From Muribaculaceae bacterium Isolate-110 (HZI) (GTDB taxonomy: Bacteria; Bacteroidota; Bacteroidia; Bacteroidales; Muribaculaceae), in NCBI GenBank assembly GCA_003762875.1, contig RIBL01000002.1, positions 248,001 to 312,000 on the forward strand: a stretch of DNA of 64,000 nucleotides, read 5' to 3'. The notes beneath the pieces were generated by a model that did no database searches, had not been told where the DNA came from, and saw only the letters and a program-made list of their open reading frames with translations. The translations under genes were made by a program, and so were the position numbers. How positions within the stretch are numbered: the stretch's first letter is position 1; each line of letters opens with the position of its first letter. Of this stretch, positions 37,522 through 46,281 are shown one piece after another.

Positions 37522-39309
37522 ATGTCGATTGATAGCATTATCTCCGAGGCCGTGTCAAAGGCTGTAAAAGCTCTTTATGACTGCGAAACTCCGGCCGACA
37601 AGATTGTTCCCCAGGCTACCCGCAAGGAGTTTGAGGGCAATGTCACCGTGGTAGTATTTCCTTGGGTAAAAGCCGCCCGCAAAGCTCCCGAAGCCGTCGG
37701 AGCCGAGATAGGCGAATGGCTCGCAGCCAATGAGCCCGCCGTTGAGAAATACAACGTAGTGAAAGGTTTTCTCAACATCACCATCTCACCGCGCTTCTGG
37801 AACGGTGTGCTCGCCCATATCGCCGACACACCCCGCTATGGTCTGAAAGACGCTGACGAAAATTCACCTCTCGTGATGGTTGAATACTCGTCGCCCAACA
37901 CCAACAAACCCCTCCACCTGGGCCATATCCGTAACAACCTGCTCGGATTCAGCCTCGCCGAGATACTCAAGGCCTGCGGCAACCGCGTGGTCAAGACCAA
38001 CATCGTCAACGACCGAGGCATACACATATGCAAGTCGATGCTCGCCTGGCAGAAGTGGGGCGAAGGCGTGACTCCCGAATCGGCCGGAAAGAAGGGTGAC
38101 CACCTCATCGGTGACTTCTATGTGCTCTTTGACAAGCATTTCAAGGCCGAGATCAAGGAACTGATGGAGCAAGGCATGACCGAGGACGAGGCCAAGGCCG
38201 CATCACCCCTCATGAAAGAGGCCCGCGAGATGCTCGTGAAATGGGAACAGAAAGACCCCGAAATACGTGCCCTCTGGCAGAGAATGAACGAGTGGGTCTA
38301 CGCTGGTTTTGACGAGACCTACAAGCGCATGGGTGTGGACTTCGACAAGATTTACTACGAGAGCGAGACCTATCTCGAGGGCAAGGACAAGGTGCTCGAA
38401 GGACTCGCCGCCGGCAAGATGTATCGCAAGGAGGATGGCTCCGTATGGGCCGACCTCACCGGCGAGGGTCTTGACCACAAGCTCCTGCTCCGCAGCGACG
38501 GCACCTCGGTCTACATGACACAGGACATCGGCACAGCCAAGCTCCGCTTTCAGGACTATCCCATCGACAAGATGATTTATGTCGTGGGCAATGAGCAGAA
38601 CTATCACTTCCAGGTGCTCTCGATACTTCTCGACCGTCTCGGATTCAAGTGGGGCAAAGACCTCGTGCACTTCTCCTACGGCATGGTCGAACTGCCCGAG
38701 GGTAAGATGAAGTCGCGCGAAGGCACCGTGGTGGACGCCGACGACCTTATGGACGACATGGTGTCGACCGCCCGCACAGTGTCGGCCGAACTCGGCAAAC
38801 TCGACGGACTCTCCGACGAGGAGACTACCGCCATCAGCGAGATGGTCGGACTGGGTGCGCTCAAGTATTTCCTCCTAAAAGTCGACCCCCGCAAAAACAT
38901 CACCTTCAACCCCAAGGAGACTATCGACTTCAACGGCAATACCGGCCCCTTCATACAGTATACCTACGCCCGCATACGCTCGGTGCTCCGCAAGGCTGCC
39001 GACGAGGGCATGACTGTGACCGACTATTCCGACGTGACTCCGGGCGAACGCGAGATTACGCTCATACAGGCTCTTGCCGACTTCCCTTCGGTAGTTGCCG
39101 CCGCCGGACAGAGCTACAGCCCCGCACTCATAGCCAACTATGTGTATGACCTCGTGAAACTCTACAACCAGTTCTATCACGACTGCTCCATACTCAAGGA
39201 GGCCGACCCCGCCGTGCGCTCGCTCCGTCTCACCCTCAGCGAGCAGACCGCCCGCGTGGTCGAGACCGGCATGAAGCTACTCGGCATCAGCGTACCCGAA
39301 CGTATGTAA
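37522..39309 (+). CDS. argS: Arginyl-tRNA synthetase
   Basis: This 595-residue class I synthetase has an N-terminal tRNA-D-loop domain (about 1-90), HIGH-type motif PLHLGHIRNNLLG near 130, and the KMSKS-like GKMKSREGTVVDADDL near 400. The C-terminal DALR helical domain (about 475-595) ends with 'TGMKLLGISVPERM'. It charges tRNA-Arg in the cytoplasm. Normal length; transcribed alone, with a promoter element at 37461. Confidence 0.97.
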   Translation: MSIDSIISEAVSKAVKALYDCETPADKIVPQATRKEFEGNVTVVVFPWVKAARKAPEAVGAEIGEWLAANEPAVEKYNVVKGFLNITISPRFWNGVLAHIADTPRYGLKDADENSPLVMVEYSSPNTNKPLHLGHIRNNLLGFSLAEILKACGNRVVKTNIVNDRGIHICKSMLAWQKWGEGVTPESAGKKGDHLIGDFYVLFDKHFKAEIKELMEQGMTEDEAKAASPLMKEAREMLVKWEQKDPEIRALWQRMNEWVYAGFDETYKRMGVDFDKIYYESETYLEGKDKVLEGLAAGKMYRKEDGSVWADLTGEGLDHKLLLRSDGTSVYMTQDIGTAKLRFQDYPIDKMIYVVGNEQNYHFQVLSILLDRLGFKWGKDLVHFSYGMVELPEGKMKSREGTVVDADDLMDDMVSTARTVSAELGKLDGLSDEETTAISEMVGLGALKYFLLKVDPRKNITFNPKETIDFNGNTGPFIQYTYARIRSVLRKAADEGMTVTDYSDVTPGEREITLIQALADFPSVVAAAGQSYSPALIANYVYDLVKLYNQFYHDCSILKEADPAVRSLRLTLSEQTARVVETGMKLLGISVPERM

Positions 39310-39409
39310 TCGACATGTAATAAAGACGATTGTTTAACATTTGTTGCGATACATGCACTAAACCTTATCTCCCCTTATTTGTCTAACAATTAACCATTCT
39401 TTTAAGCAA

Positions 39410-40135
39410 ATGTACAATAACACTCCCACCCCTCCCCCTTACAATGGCGGAGGTTATAACGACTCCACCCAGACAGTGAGTCTCGCATCAGCCGTAATGA
39501 AGCGTGTCTATCTCAAGATGACACTTGGCCTGCTCGTGACCGCGTTTCTCTCCATGTTCTGCGCCGGCAGCATGTCATACATGCAGTTTATGGCCTCCAA
39601 CTCATGGTTCTACTGGGGCCTTTTCATCGCCGAACTCGTGATCGTGTTCTCCCTCTCGGCCCGTATCAGCAAGATGTCATCGGCCACGGCTACACTGCTC
39701 TTCTATGTGTTTGCCGCGCTCAACGGTCTGGCACTCGCACCTATATTTTTAGTATATACAGCCACATCAATAGCCAAGACCTTCTTCATCTGCGCCGGCA
39801 CATTCGGAGCCATGAGCGTCTATGGCTACTTCACCACACAGGATCTCACCAAGTGGGGCAACTTCCTGTTTTACGCGCTCATAGGCCTCATCATCGCCTC
39901 GGTGGTCAACATCTTTACCCACAGCGACACTCTCGGATGGATTATTTCATGTGCCGGAGTGCTTATCTTCGTAGGCCTCACCGCATGGGATACACAGAAA
40001 ATCAAGCAGATGGCTCAATACGCGCCTTCAGGCATGGCCGGTCACCTCGCCACCATCGGCGCGCTGAGCCTCTATCTTGACTTTATCAACCTGTTTCTCT
40101 ATCTGCTCCGTTTCTTCGGAAGCTCACGCGACTAA
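39410..40135 (+). CDS. Bax inhibitor-1/YccA family membrane protein
   Basis: This 241-residue protein has a Pro/Tyr-rich N-terminus (TPTPPPYNGGGYND) and seven predicted membrane helices starting at about residue 42. The family regions are 'VYLKMTLGLLVTAFLSMF', 'GTFGAMSVYGYFTTQDL' and 'LTAWDTQKIKQMAQYA'. Members are proton-linked calcium channels or act in membrane quality control; the role here is unknown. It is flanked by a structured hairpin downstream. Confidence 0.92.
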   Translation: MYNNTPTPPPYNGGGYNDSTQTVSLASAVMKRVYLKMTLGLLVTAFLSMFCAGSMSYMQFMASNSWFYWGLFIAELVIVFSLSARISKMSSATATLLFYVFAALNGLALAPIFLVYTATSIAKTFFICAGTFGAMSVYGYFTTQDLTKWGNFLFYALIGLIIASVVNIFTHSDTLGWIISCAGVLIFVGLTAWDTQKIKQMAQYAPSGMAGHLATIGALSLYLDFINLFLYLLRFFGSSRD

Positions 40136-40145
40136 TCATCAATTT

Positions 40146-40197
40146 CCGCAGACACGACTCCAAAGCATACAATGCCTACGATGAGTCACGTCTGCGG
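40146..40197. terminator. Hairpin between YccA-like and carboxynorspermidine dehydrogenase genes
   Basis: CCGCAGAC (40146-40153) pairs with GTCTGCGG (40190-40197), and inner GACTC pairs with GAGTC across an AC/AC internal loop. No clear T-run follows, so it may be a terminator or a structured leader for the gene at 40214. Confidence 0.55.
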
Positions 40198-40213
40198 GAC
40201 TTAACTTTATAAT

Positions 40214-41410
40214 ATGGCAAAAGTAGTAATCATCGGAGCCGGCGGCGTTGGTACCGTCGTAGCCCACAAATGCGCCCAGCATCCCGACGTATTCACCGAG
40301 ATAGTCATAGCTTCACGCACACGTTCCAAGTGTGAGGCAGTGGTCGAGGCTATCGGCAAACCCAATATCAGTGCCGACGTAGTTGACGCTGACAGCGTGC
40401 CCCAGCTCGTCGAACTGTTTAACCGCCACAAACCCGCGCTCGTAATCAACGTAGCTCTCCCCTATCAGGACCTCACCATCATGGACGCGTGTCTGATATG
40501 CGGAGTCAACTATCTCGACACCGCCAACTATGAGCCCAAAGACGTGGCACACTTCGAGTATTCATGGCAGTGGGCCTACAAGCAGCGTTTCGAGGAAGCC
40601 GGCCTCACAGCCATCCTCGGCTGCGGTTTTGACCCGGGAGTATCAGGTGTATTCACAGCCTATGCAGCCAAGCATTATTTCTCCGACATGCAGTATCTCG
40701 ACATCGTGGACTGCAACGGAGGTGACCATGGCAAGGCTTTCGCCACCAACTTCAACCCCGAAATCAACATCCGCGAGATCACTCAGAACGGCCGCTACTA
40801 TCAGGACGGCAAATGGGTGACCACCGGCCCGCTCGAAATACACAAGACCCTCACCTATCCCAACATCGGCGAGCGCGACAGCTATCTCCTCTATCACGAA
40901 GAGCTTGAGTCGCTGGTCAAGAACTATCCCTCAATCAAGCGTGCCCGTTTCTGGATGACTTTCGGACAGGAATATCTCACACACCTGCGCGTGATTCAGA
41001 ACATCGGCATGGCCCGCATTGACGAAGTGGAGTATAACGGTCAGAAAATCGTGCCCCTCCAGTTCCTCAAGGCTGTCCTTCCCAATCCCCAGGACCTCGG
41101 AGAGAACTATCACGGCGAGACTTCAATCGGATGTCGCATCTCGGGTCTCGACAAGGAAGGCAAGCCCCTTACCTATTATATATGGAACAACTGCTCGCAT
41201 GAGGAAGCCTACAAGGAGACCGGCATGCAGGCCGTAAGCTACACCACCGGTGTCCCCGCCATGGTGGGCGCAATGATGTTCCTCACCGGAAAATGGGTAA
41301 AACCGGGCGTAAACAACGTCGAGGAGTTTGATCCCGATCCGTTCCTCGCCGAGCTCGCCAAGGACGGTCTGCCCTGGAACGAGAGCTTCAACATCGACCT
41401 CGAAGTATAG
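40214..41410 (+). CDS. Carboxynorspermidine dehydrogenase-like (saccharopine dehydrogenase family)
   Basis: This 398-residue protein has an N-terminal NADP-binding Rossmann loop (VVIIGAGGVGTVVAHK). Its saccharopine-dehydrogenase segments are 'GVNYLDTANYEPK', 'ILGCGFDPGVSGVFTAYA' and 'DCNGGDHGKAFATNFNPE'. The match is to the bacterial LYS1-like branch that reduces the aspartate-semialdehyde/diamine Schiff base, giving carboxyspermidine or carboxynorspermidine. That is the usual spermidine route in Bacteroidetes. The partner decarboxylase gene is not in this window. The specific activity is inferred; the family is secure. Confidence 0.85.
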   Translation: MAKVVIIGAGGVGTVVAHKCAQHPDVFTEIVIASRTRSKCEAVVEAIGKPNISADVVDADSVPQLVELFNRHKPALVINVALPYQDLTIMDACLICGVNYLDTANYEPKDVAHFEYSWQWAYKQRFEEAGLTAILGCGFDPGVSGVFTAYAAKHYFSDMQYLDIVDCNGGDHGKAFATNFNPEINIREITQNGRYYQDGKWVTTGPLEIHKTLTYPNIGERDSYLLYHEELESLVKNYPSIKRARFWMTFGQEYLTHLRVIQNIGMARIDEVEYNGQKIVPLQFLKAVLPNPQDLGENYHGETSIGCRISGLDKEGKPLTYYIWNNCSHEEAYKETGMQAVSYTTGVPAMVGAMMFLTGKWVKPGVNNVEEFDPDPFLAELAKDGLPWNESFNIDLEV

Positions 41411-41436
41411 TTCAGAGAGTTTAGAGTTTAGGACCT
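41411..41436 (+). repeat. Short GAGTTTAGAGTTTAG tandem units
   Basis: AGAGAGTTTAGAGTTTAGGA followed by CCTAAAC is a truncated version of the GTTTAGAG repeat with only a short palindromic end (GTTTAGG/CCTAAAC). It immediately follows the carboxynorspermidine dehydrogenase gene. Confidence 0.5.
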
Positions 41437-41450
41437 AAACCATCTTTTAT

Positions 41451-41506
41451 ACGGGAGAACGGTTTCCCCGGGGCATTGAATCCCGTCAGCGAAACCGCTC
41501 TCCCGT
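41451..41506. terminator. GC-rich hairpin after carboxynorspermidine dehydrogenase gene
   Basis: ACGGGAGAACGGTTTC pairs with GAAACCGCTCTCCCGT with one mismatch. The loop of about 24 bases holds a further CCCGGGG stretch, and CTTTATAAATTT follows. It is a likely terminator. Confidence 0.7.
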
Positions 41507-41543
41507 CTTTATAAATTTAAATATACATCCGTATCAATCTACC

Positions 41544-43982
41544 ATGCTGAAACACCTGTTGCTTGTCCTTTCGGTCATCTCGGCCTTCACTGCCACAGCA
41601 TCCCTGCCACAATCAGTCACGCCCGGTCCGGACACACTGTTGCTGACAACTGAAAAATCATCATCGCCATACGTATTCAACGACGCAGTCAAGGCTCTTG
41701 AGGCCGTCAATGCCTCAGGCCGCAGCCGCATGACACTTATGGTGGCCCCGTCGGTCTACTGGCTTGACAATCCCGACGACCCGGCTGTGCGCCGTGCGCC
41801 CTCGGGCCTCCCCTATGCAGTGGAGATAAAGTGTGACACTCTGTCGATAATCGGACTCGCCGACAATCCGGCCGACGTAGTGTTTGCCGTCAACCGCGGC
41901 CAGACCCAGGGAGCCATCGGCAACTTCACCATGCTCCATTTCACCGGCCACAGCCTCACGGTCGAAAACATGACCATGGGCAATTATTGCAACGTAGACC
42001 TCGACTATCCGCTCAACCCCTCGCTCAACCGTCAGCGACGCCGTGACGCCATAGTCCAGGCCCAGATAGGCATATGCACCGACACTGACAGACTCTTTGC
42101 TCGCAACTGCCGATTTATCAGCCGCCTCAACCTCTGCCCGCTCGTAGGGGCACGACGCTCGCTCTATGACAACTGCTACTTCGAGTGTACCGACGACGCA
42201 CTGACCGGCTCGGCTGTCTATCTGGGATGTCGTTTCACATTTCACAGCGGCAAACCGTTTTACTCCACCCCATCGACAGGAGCCATATTTCTCGACTGCG
42301 ACATCCGTTCGCTCGTCTCGGGCACTCAATATCTCACCAAGGTGCCGGGACCAGTGACCATGATTGACACACGCTTCACGGCCGACAACCCTCTCCAGTT
42401 GCGATGGACTCGCGACGCCTCAGCCACGCGCTGCTATCAGAGCGGTGTCACCCTCAACGGCTCGCCCGTCACCATCGACGCCGACCGTCCACAGTTGAGT
42501 GCCGACATCTCGACATCTCCGTTGCTCCGGGCCTACAAGATTACCATGCCAGACGGCTCGGTCATATATAACACCCCCAACCTCCTCGGAGGCACCGATG
42601 GATGGGACCCTCTCGGCATGCGTCCGGCCATAGCCAAGGCCGAAGACATCCTCGGCGCATCACTGCTGTCGCTTCCCGTGACTCTGCGGCTCACACCATC
42701 GGCCCGCACGCTTGCCCCGCAGGACGAAACACTCACCGTCACCCCCTTACGGCTGCTGTGGGGCGACTATCCCGCTCCGGCACAGGCTACCGATATGTCA
42801 TGGTCGGCATCCTCGACCCTCACTCTTATCTCGGCCGGACAGACACTGACAGCCCGAAGTGCCAACCTGTATCCCCGCGAAGCCGAGTGCATCATTTCGG
42901 CAACAACAGCCTACGGACTGCTCGGAGCCACCGACGTAAAGATAGCCCCATATCTCAAGGATGCCCCGGCATTCACATCATCACCCGCCATCACCAACGT
43001 CAAGACTTCACTTCAGGCCGACTATCGACTCTCGGCCGGAGCCGATGATGACAGTTATATAATATGGTATCGCTCCACACGTCCCGACCGCTCTGACTCC
43101 ACAGCCGTGCGCCACGGCCACGGTCTGTCAGCACGCACCTATCCGCTCACTCCGGCCGACAAGGGATGCTACATCTCGGCCACAATATCGCCGAAGCTCT
43201 CCGACACTCGTGCAGGAGAACCGGTGACGATACATTTCGACAGCAGTGTGAGCCAGAAGATGGTCGGTCTGTTCAATCTCAAAGAGAACAAACTCAACAC
43301 TTCTTTCGCAGAAATCCCCATCCGCAAAGGTAGTGCCGGTCGCCCCGGCTACTGGCATTTCGACACCTACAAGCCGGCCGACACCTCAGAGCACGAATGG
43401 ACTCCCGATCCTGACAAAAGCTGGTATTACGGACAAGGGGTAGACGCCGCCACAGGCATCGGACTCATCCAAGCCTCGCGTGGCGCGCGCTTATCCTACA
43501 CCCCCTCGCGCGGCGACTGCCGGAGCATGACGCTCGAACTCATCACCGAGCCGGCCAAAGGCCCGGGCCAGGGTTTCGGCAGCGCAACCGGCCAATATAT
43601 GGACATATGCGTCAAATTTGACCCGGTGACACTCAGCGGCTATGCCCTGCGCATAGAGCGTACACCCGACTATGACAAGGCTGTCACATTCACGCTTGTA
43701 CGCTACACCGACGGCACAGTCACTCCTATAAGCGAACCGGTAGCCACAAGCTGCTACCGCACACCCTGTCACATCAAGCTCGACATCAACGACAACAACT
43801 TTGTGGCCACGGCAAGCACCGAAGCTCCGGCCGTCACATCGTCCAATCCAGATGTCAAGCCCTATGTGATGCTCTCGGTGCCTGTGGAGACCTCACGCAA
43901 CAGCTCGCTGATGATACAGCACACAGGCTCAACAGGCTCGTCGGCAACACTTCTACGCAACATGAATGTAAACTGGAAATAG
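41544..43982 (+). CDS. Secreted beta-helix protein related to pectinesterases, catalytic motifs degenerate
   Basis: This 812-residue protein has a signal peptide (about 1-20). A CE8-like beta-helix region follows (about 45-320), with segments such as 'LTVENMTMGNY' and 'RNCRFISRLNLCPLVGARR'. Then comes 'LYDNCYFECTDDALTGSAVYLGC', where an active enzyme would have QDT and VDFIFG. The Gln/Asp of QDT are replaced (RLNLC) and no LGRPW is seen, so activity is doubtful. The remaining about 490 residues are beta-rich domains without a recognised family. It may bind or act on a pectin-like glycan. It seems to be transcribed alone. Confidence 0.72.
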   Translation: MLKHLLLVLSVISAFTATASLPQSVTPGPDTLLLTTEKSSSPYVFNDAVKALEAVNASGRSRMTLMVAPSVYWLDNPDDPAVRRAPSGLPYAVEIKCDTLSIIGLADNPADVVFAVNRGQTQGAIGNFTMLHFTGHSLTVENMTMGNYCNVDLDYPLNPSLNRQRRRDAIVQAQIGICTDTDRLFARNCRFISRLNLCPLVGARRSLYDNCYFECTDDALTGSAVYLGCRFTFHSGKPFYSTPSTGAIFLDCDIRSLVSGTQYLTKVPGPVTMIDTRFTADNPLQLRWTRDASATRCYQSGVTLNGSPVTIDADRPQLSADISTSPLLRAYKITMPDGSVIYNTPNLLGGTDGWDPLGMRPAIAKAEDILGASLLSLPVTLRLTPSARTLAPQDETLTVTPLRLLWGDYPAPAQATDMSWSASSTLTLISAGQTLTARSANLYPREAECIISATTAYGLLGATDVKIAPYLKDAPAFTSSPAITNVKTSLQADYRLSAGADDDSYIIWYRSTRPDRSDSTAVRHGHGLSARTYPLTPADKGCYISATISPKLSDTRAGEPVTIHFDSSVSQKMVGLFNLKENKLNTSFAEIPIRKGSAGRPGYWHFDTYKPADTSEHEWTPDPDKSWYYGQGVDAATGIGLIQASRGARLSYTPSRGDCRSMTLELITEPAKGPGQGFGSATGQYMDICVKFDPVTLSGYALRIERTPDYDKAVTFTLVRYTDGTVTPISEPVATSCYRTPCHIKLDINDNNFVATASTEAPAVTSSNPDVKPYVMLSVPVETSRNSSLMIQHTGSTGSSATLLRNMNVNWK

Positions 43983-44079
43983 TTTGTCGACAGATAGACA
44001 TATATTTTTTCACCAAACTGTTTTGGGTTTAAAAAAAAGTTATTACTTTCGCATCATAGAAAAATAACTACATTCAGAT

Positions 44080-44631
44080 ATGATATACAATTTCCGCATA
44101 GTTTCCGATGAAGTGGACAACTTCAAGCGCGAAATACAGATTGACGCCGACGCTACATTTCTTGATCTGCGTAATGCCATCTGCGACAGCGTAGGCTATG
44201 ACAAAACACAGTTCAGCTCGTTCTTCATGTGTGACGAGGGATGGGAACGCGAGCAGGAGATATGCCTCGAGGATATGGGCAGCGACTCCTCTCAGGATGT
44301 CTACCTGATGGAAGACACCCCTCTGAGCGATTTTATCGAAGACGAAGGCCAGCGGCTCGTATGGGTGTTTGACTATCTGACCGACCGCTCGTTCTTCCTT
44401 GAAATGAAACGTTCGGTGCCCGGCAAGCATCTCATTGACCCGCTCTGCTCCATTTCCATGGGCGAAGCCCCCTCACAGTCGGTCGACATGGATGACTTCG
44501 ATGCAAAAATCGACGCCAAGGCCGCCGCTCAGGCAGCAACCGACCTCGACGACGACTTCTACGGCTCGACCGAGTATAACGAAGACGAGTTTGATGCCGC
44601 AGGATTTGACGAAATGACTTTTGACGAATAA
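44080..44631 (+). CDS. pRiA4b ORF-3-like protein with acidic tail
   Basis: This 183-residue protein has an N-terminal ORF-3-like fold (about 1-115): MIYNFRIVSDEVDNFKREI, then 'CDEGWEREQEICLEDM', 'LSDFIEDEGQRLVWVFDYL' and 'DRSFFLEM'. The C-terminal third is Asp/Glu-rich. The family was named after a plasmid ORF and an IS passenger gene, but no transposase or inverted ends surround this copy. It looks like a chromosomal Bacteroidales gene of unknown function. A 40-bp perfect palindrome follows its stop. Confidence 0.85.
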   Translation: MIYNFRIVSDEVDNFKREIQIDADATFLDLRNAICDSVGYDKTQFSSFFMCDEGWEREQEICLEDMGSDSSQDVYLMEDTPLSDFIEDEGQRLVWVFDYLTDRSFFLEMKRSVPGKHLIDPLCSISMGEAPSQSVDMDDFDAKIDAKAAAQAATDLDDDFYGSTEYNEDEFDAAGFDEMTFDE

Positions 44632-44634
44632 TAT

Positions 44635-44730
44635 AGATACAAAAGAATCAAAAAGACAAAAGAAACATCAGTCTAATGTAACCTCATTCAAGACTGATGT
44701 TTCTTTTGTCTTTTTGATTCTTTTGTATCT
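44635..44730. repeat. Perfect 40-bp-arm nonamer palindrome between convergent genes
   Basis: The arms at 44635-44674 and 44691-44730 are exact reverse complements around a 16-base loop. Units are ATACAAAAG, AATCAAAAA, GACAAAAGA and AACATCAGT. It starts AGATAC and ends GTATCT. The right end is two bases from the stop of the gene at 44732, and the left end is four bases past the stop of the gene at 44631. Placement fits a bidirectional terminator. Confidence 0.9.
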
Positions 44731-44731
44731 A

Positions 44732-45664
44732 TTACAGCTCCACTGTAAATTTAGGAGTAAGAATGCATCCGAGCGACGCCTTGAAGTCACATAGACCGGG
44801 TGAGGGTATGCCGTCGGATGAAGATGGCCCTATGTCGAGCTTGCGCCGGCCACATCGGGCAAAATGACAGAACGTCTCATAGGCGAGCTTATTCATTGGC
44901 CGCAGTTCGGAATATCCCGACACATCGCCCCAATAGACCACCTGCGATATGTCATGCGCGACATCATAGGCAAGCACAGCAGCCACATCCGCGCCTTCAT
45001 GCGACAGAACCATAAACGTACACTTTATTATCCGCGAAGTGGCCTTGACGTCATCAAGACTCATGCGCAACGGATAGCCGTGGCTCTCGCGGTTGGCCTT
45101 GATTATGCCATACACCCGCTCTATGTCGGCATCACATCCGTCAAGCACTTCAAAATGCCAGTCATATCTTGAAGCTTTGGCAAAATTCTTACGCGCGGCG
45201 CGGCTGCACAAGTGCTCAAACTCGTCTACTCTATCCAGGTCATAATGATAGTTATAATCTACATACGACGTGCGAGCCCCGCCTGTCATCATGGCGCAAT
45301 ACTGCTTGCCATAGACACTGTGGCTGTCATATAATGCCGGAGGCAGAGACATCACGACTCCACATCCGCAACCGGCCGCATATCGCCTCAGAGCGTCAAC
45401 AGCCCCGACATACCGCTCGACACTCTGAACGCCACGCTCCTCGATGCCTCCGAACGGAGCGGAGAAGGGTGATTTAAGCACTTCGCCTCTTAGTCCGAGT
45501 ACAACGCCAAAGCGCACCTTGCCCTTGTCGTCACAGATTGTGAGATAATGCATATCCTCACACTTGTGACGGTTGAGTTCATTGAACTCTACCGTATTGA
45601 ACACATGCGACGGTGTCGCAAACAGTTCACCATATTCCCGAGGAGTACATCTTACGACATGCAT
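44732..45664 (-). CDS. FemAB/GNAT-like acyltransferase-fold protein
   Basis: This 310-residue soluble protein has an N-terminal half containing 'HVFNTVEFNELN' and 'KSPFSAPFGGIE'. The C-terminal half has a GNAT-like core: 'IIKANRESHGYPLRMSLDDV' then 'MVLSHEGADVAAVLAYD' and 'VVYWGDVSGYSELRPMNKLAYE'. Similar proteins belong to the FemAB-like Acetyltransf_6 group that transfers acyl or aminoacyl groups in envelope polymer synthesis. The substrate is unknown. It is 17 bases downstream of the Sua5 gene and may be co-transcribed with it. Confidence 0.7.
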   Translation of the reverse strand: MHVVRCTPREYGELFATPSHVFNTVEFNELNRHKCEDMHYLTICDDKGKVRFGVVLGLRGEVLKSPFSAPFGGIEERGVQSVERYVGAVDALRRYAAGCGCGVVMSLPPALYDSHSVYGKQYCAMMTGGARTSYVDYNYHYDLDRVDEFEHLCSRAARKNFAKASRYDWHFEVLDGCDADIERVYGIIKANRESHGYPLRMSLDDVKATSRIIKCTFMVLSHEGADVAAVLAYDVAHDISQVVYWGDVSGYSELRPMNKLAYETFCHFARCGRRKLDIGPSSSDGIPSPGLCDFKASLGCILTPKFTVEL

Positions 45665-45681
45665 GGCCTAAACTTTGAACT

Positions 45682-46281
45682 CTATAATAACTCCCCTTTG
45701 CCTTCGCGGATTATCTCGGGATTGCGGCTATCGGTAATATCCACTACGGTCGACGGCACACCGTCGCTCTCGCCACCGTCGATGAGCAGTGACGCAACAT
45801 CCTCATATTCCAGCGCGAGAGTCACAGGGTCGACCCCATCACAATCCTGAGGGATTGACGTAGAGAGTACCGGGTGACCGAGACGCTCGGCAATGGCACG
45901 CGCAATGGCATTGTCGGGCACTCGCACACCCGCCGTGCGCCGTCCCTTGAACACCTTGGGAAGAGTGGTGGATGCAGGAAGTATAAATGTAAAGGGGCCG
46001 GGCAGATTGGTGCGGAGTATACGGAAAGCCTCATTGTCGATGCGCGCATACTCGCTCGCCATTGACAGTCCGTCACATATTATGGAAAGCGTCTGCTTCT
46101 GAGGATTCATCCCCTTGACCTTACACAATCGCTCGATGGCCCCGTTGTTGAGCGCGTCACAGCCGAGCGCGTAGAGCGTATCGGTGGGATAAATGATTAT
46201 TCCACCATTCTGGAGAGTGTCGGCCACCTCATCGAGATAACGGTCATTGAGACTGGAAGGATACATGCGGAGAGTCTTCAT
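45682..46281 (-). CDS. sua5: L-threonylcarbamoyladenylate synthase (Sua5/YrdC family)
   Basis: This 199-residue protein has the YrdC fold: 'GGIIIYPTDTLYALGCDALN', 'KVKGMNPQKQTLSIICDGLS', 'GPFTFILPASTTLPK' and 'RTAGVRVPDNAIA', with 'LSTSIPQDCDG' near the end. It makes threonylcarbamoyl-AMP for the tRNA t6A modification. Its start overlaps the stop of the B3/B4-domain gene by four bases (ATGA), so the two are co-translated. Confidence 0.9.
   Translation of the reverse strand: MKTLRMYPSSLNDRYLDEVADTLQNGGIIIYPTDTLYALGCDALNNGAIERLCKVKGMNPQKQTLSIICDGLSMASEYARIDNEAFRILRTNLPGPFTFILPASTTLPKVFKGRRTAGVRVPDNAIARAIAERLGHPVLSTSIPQDCDGVDPVTLALEYEDVASLLIDGGESDGVPSTVVDITDSRNPEIIREGKGELL

Noticed and set aside
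44080-44631. Insertion sequence passenger gene, suggested by the family name
   Set aside because: No transposase, terminal inverted repeat or target duplication surrounds it. The palindrome after it belongs to the intergenic repeat family.
44635-44730. A miniature transposable element
   Set aside because: There is no target-site duplication at the ends and the unit sequence changes from site to site, so a standard MITE is unlikely.
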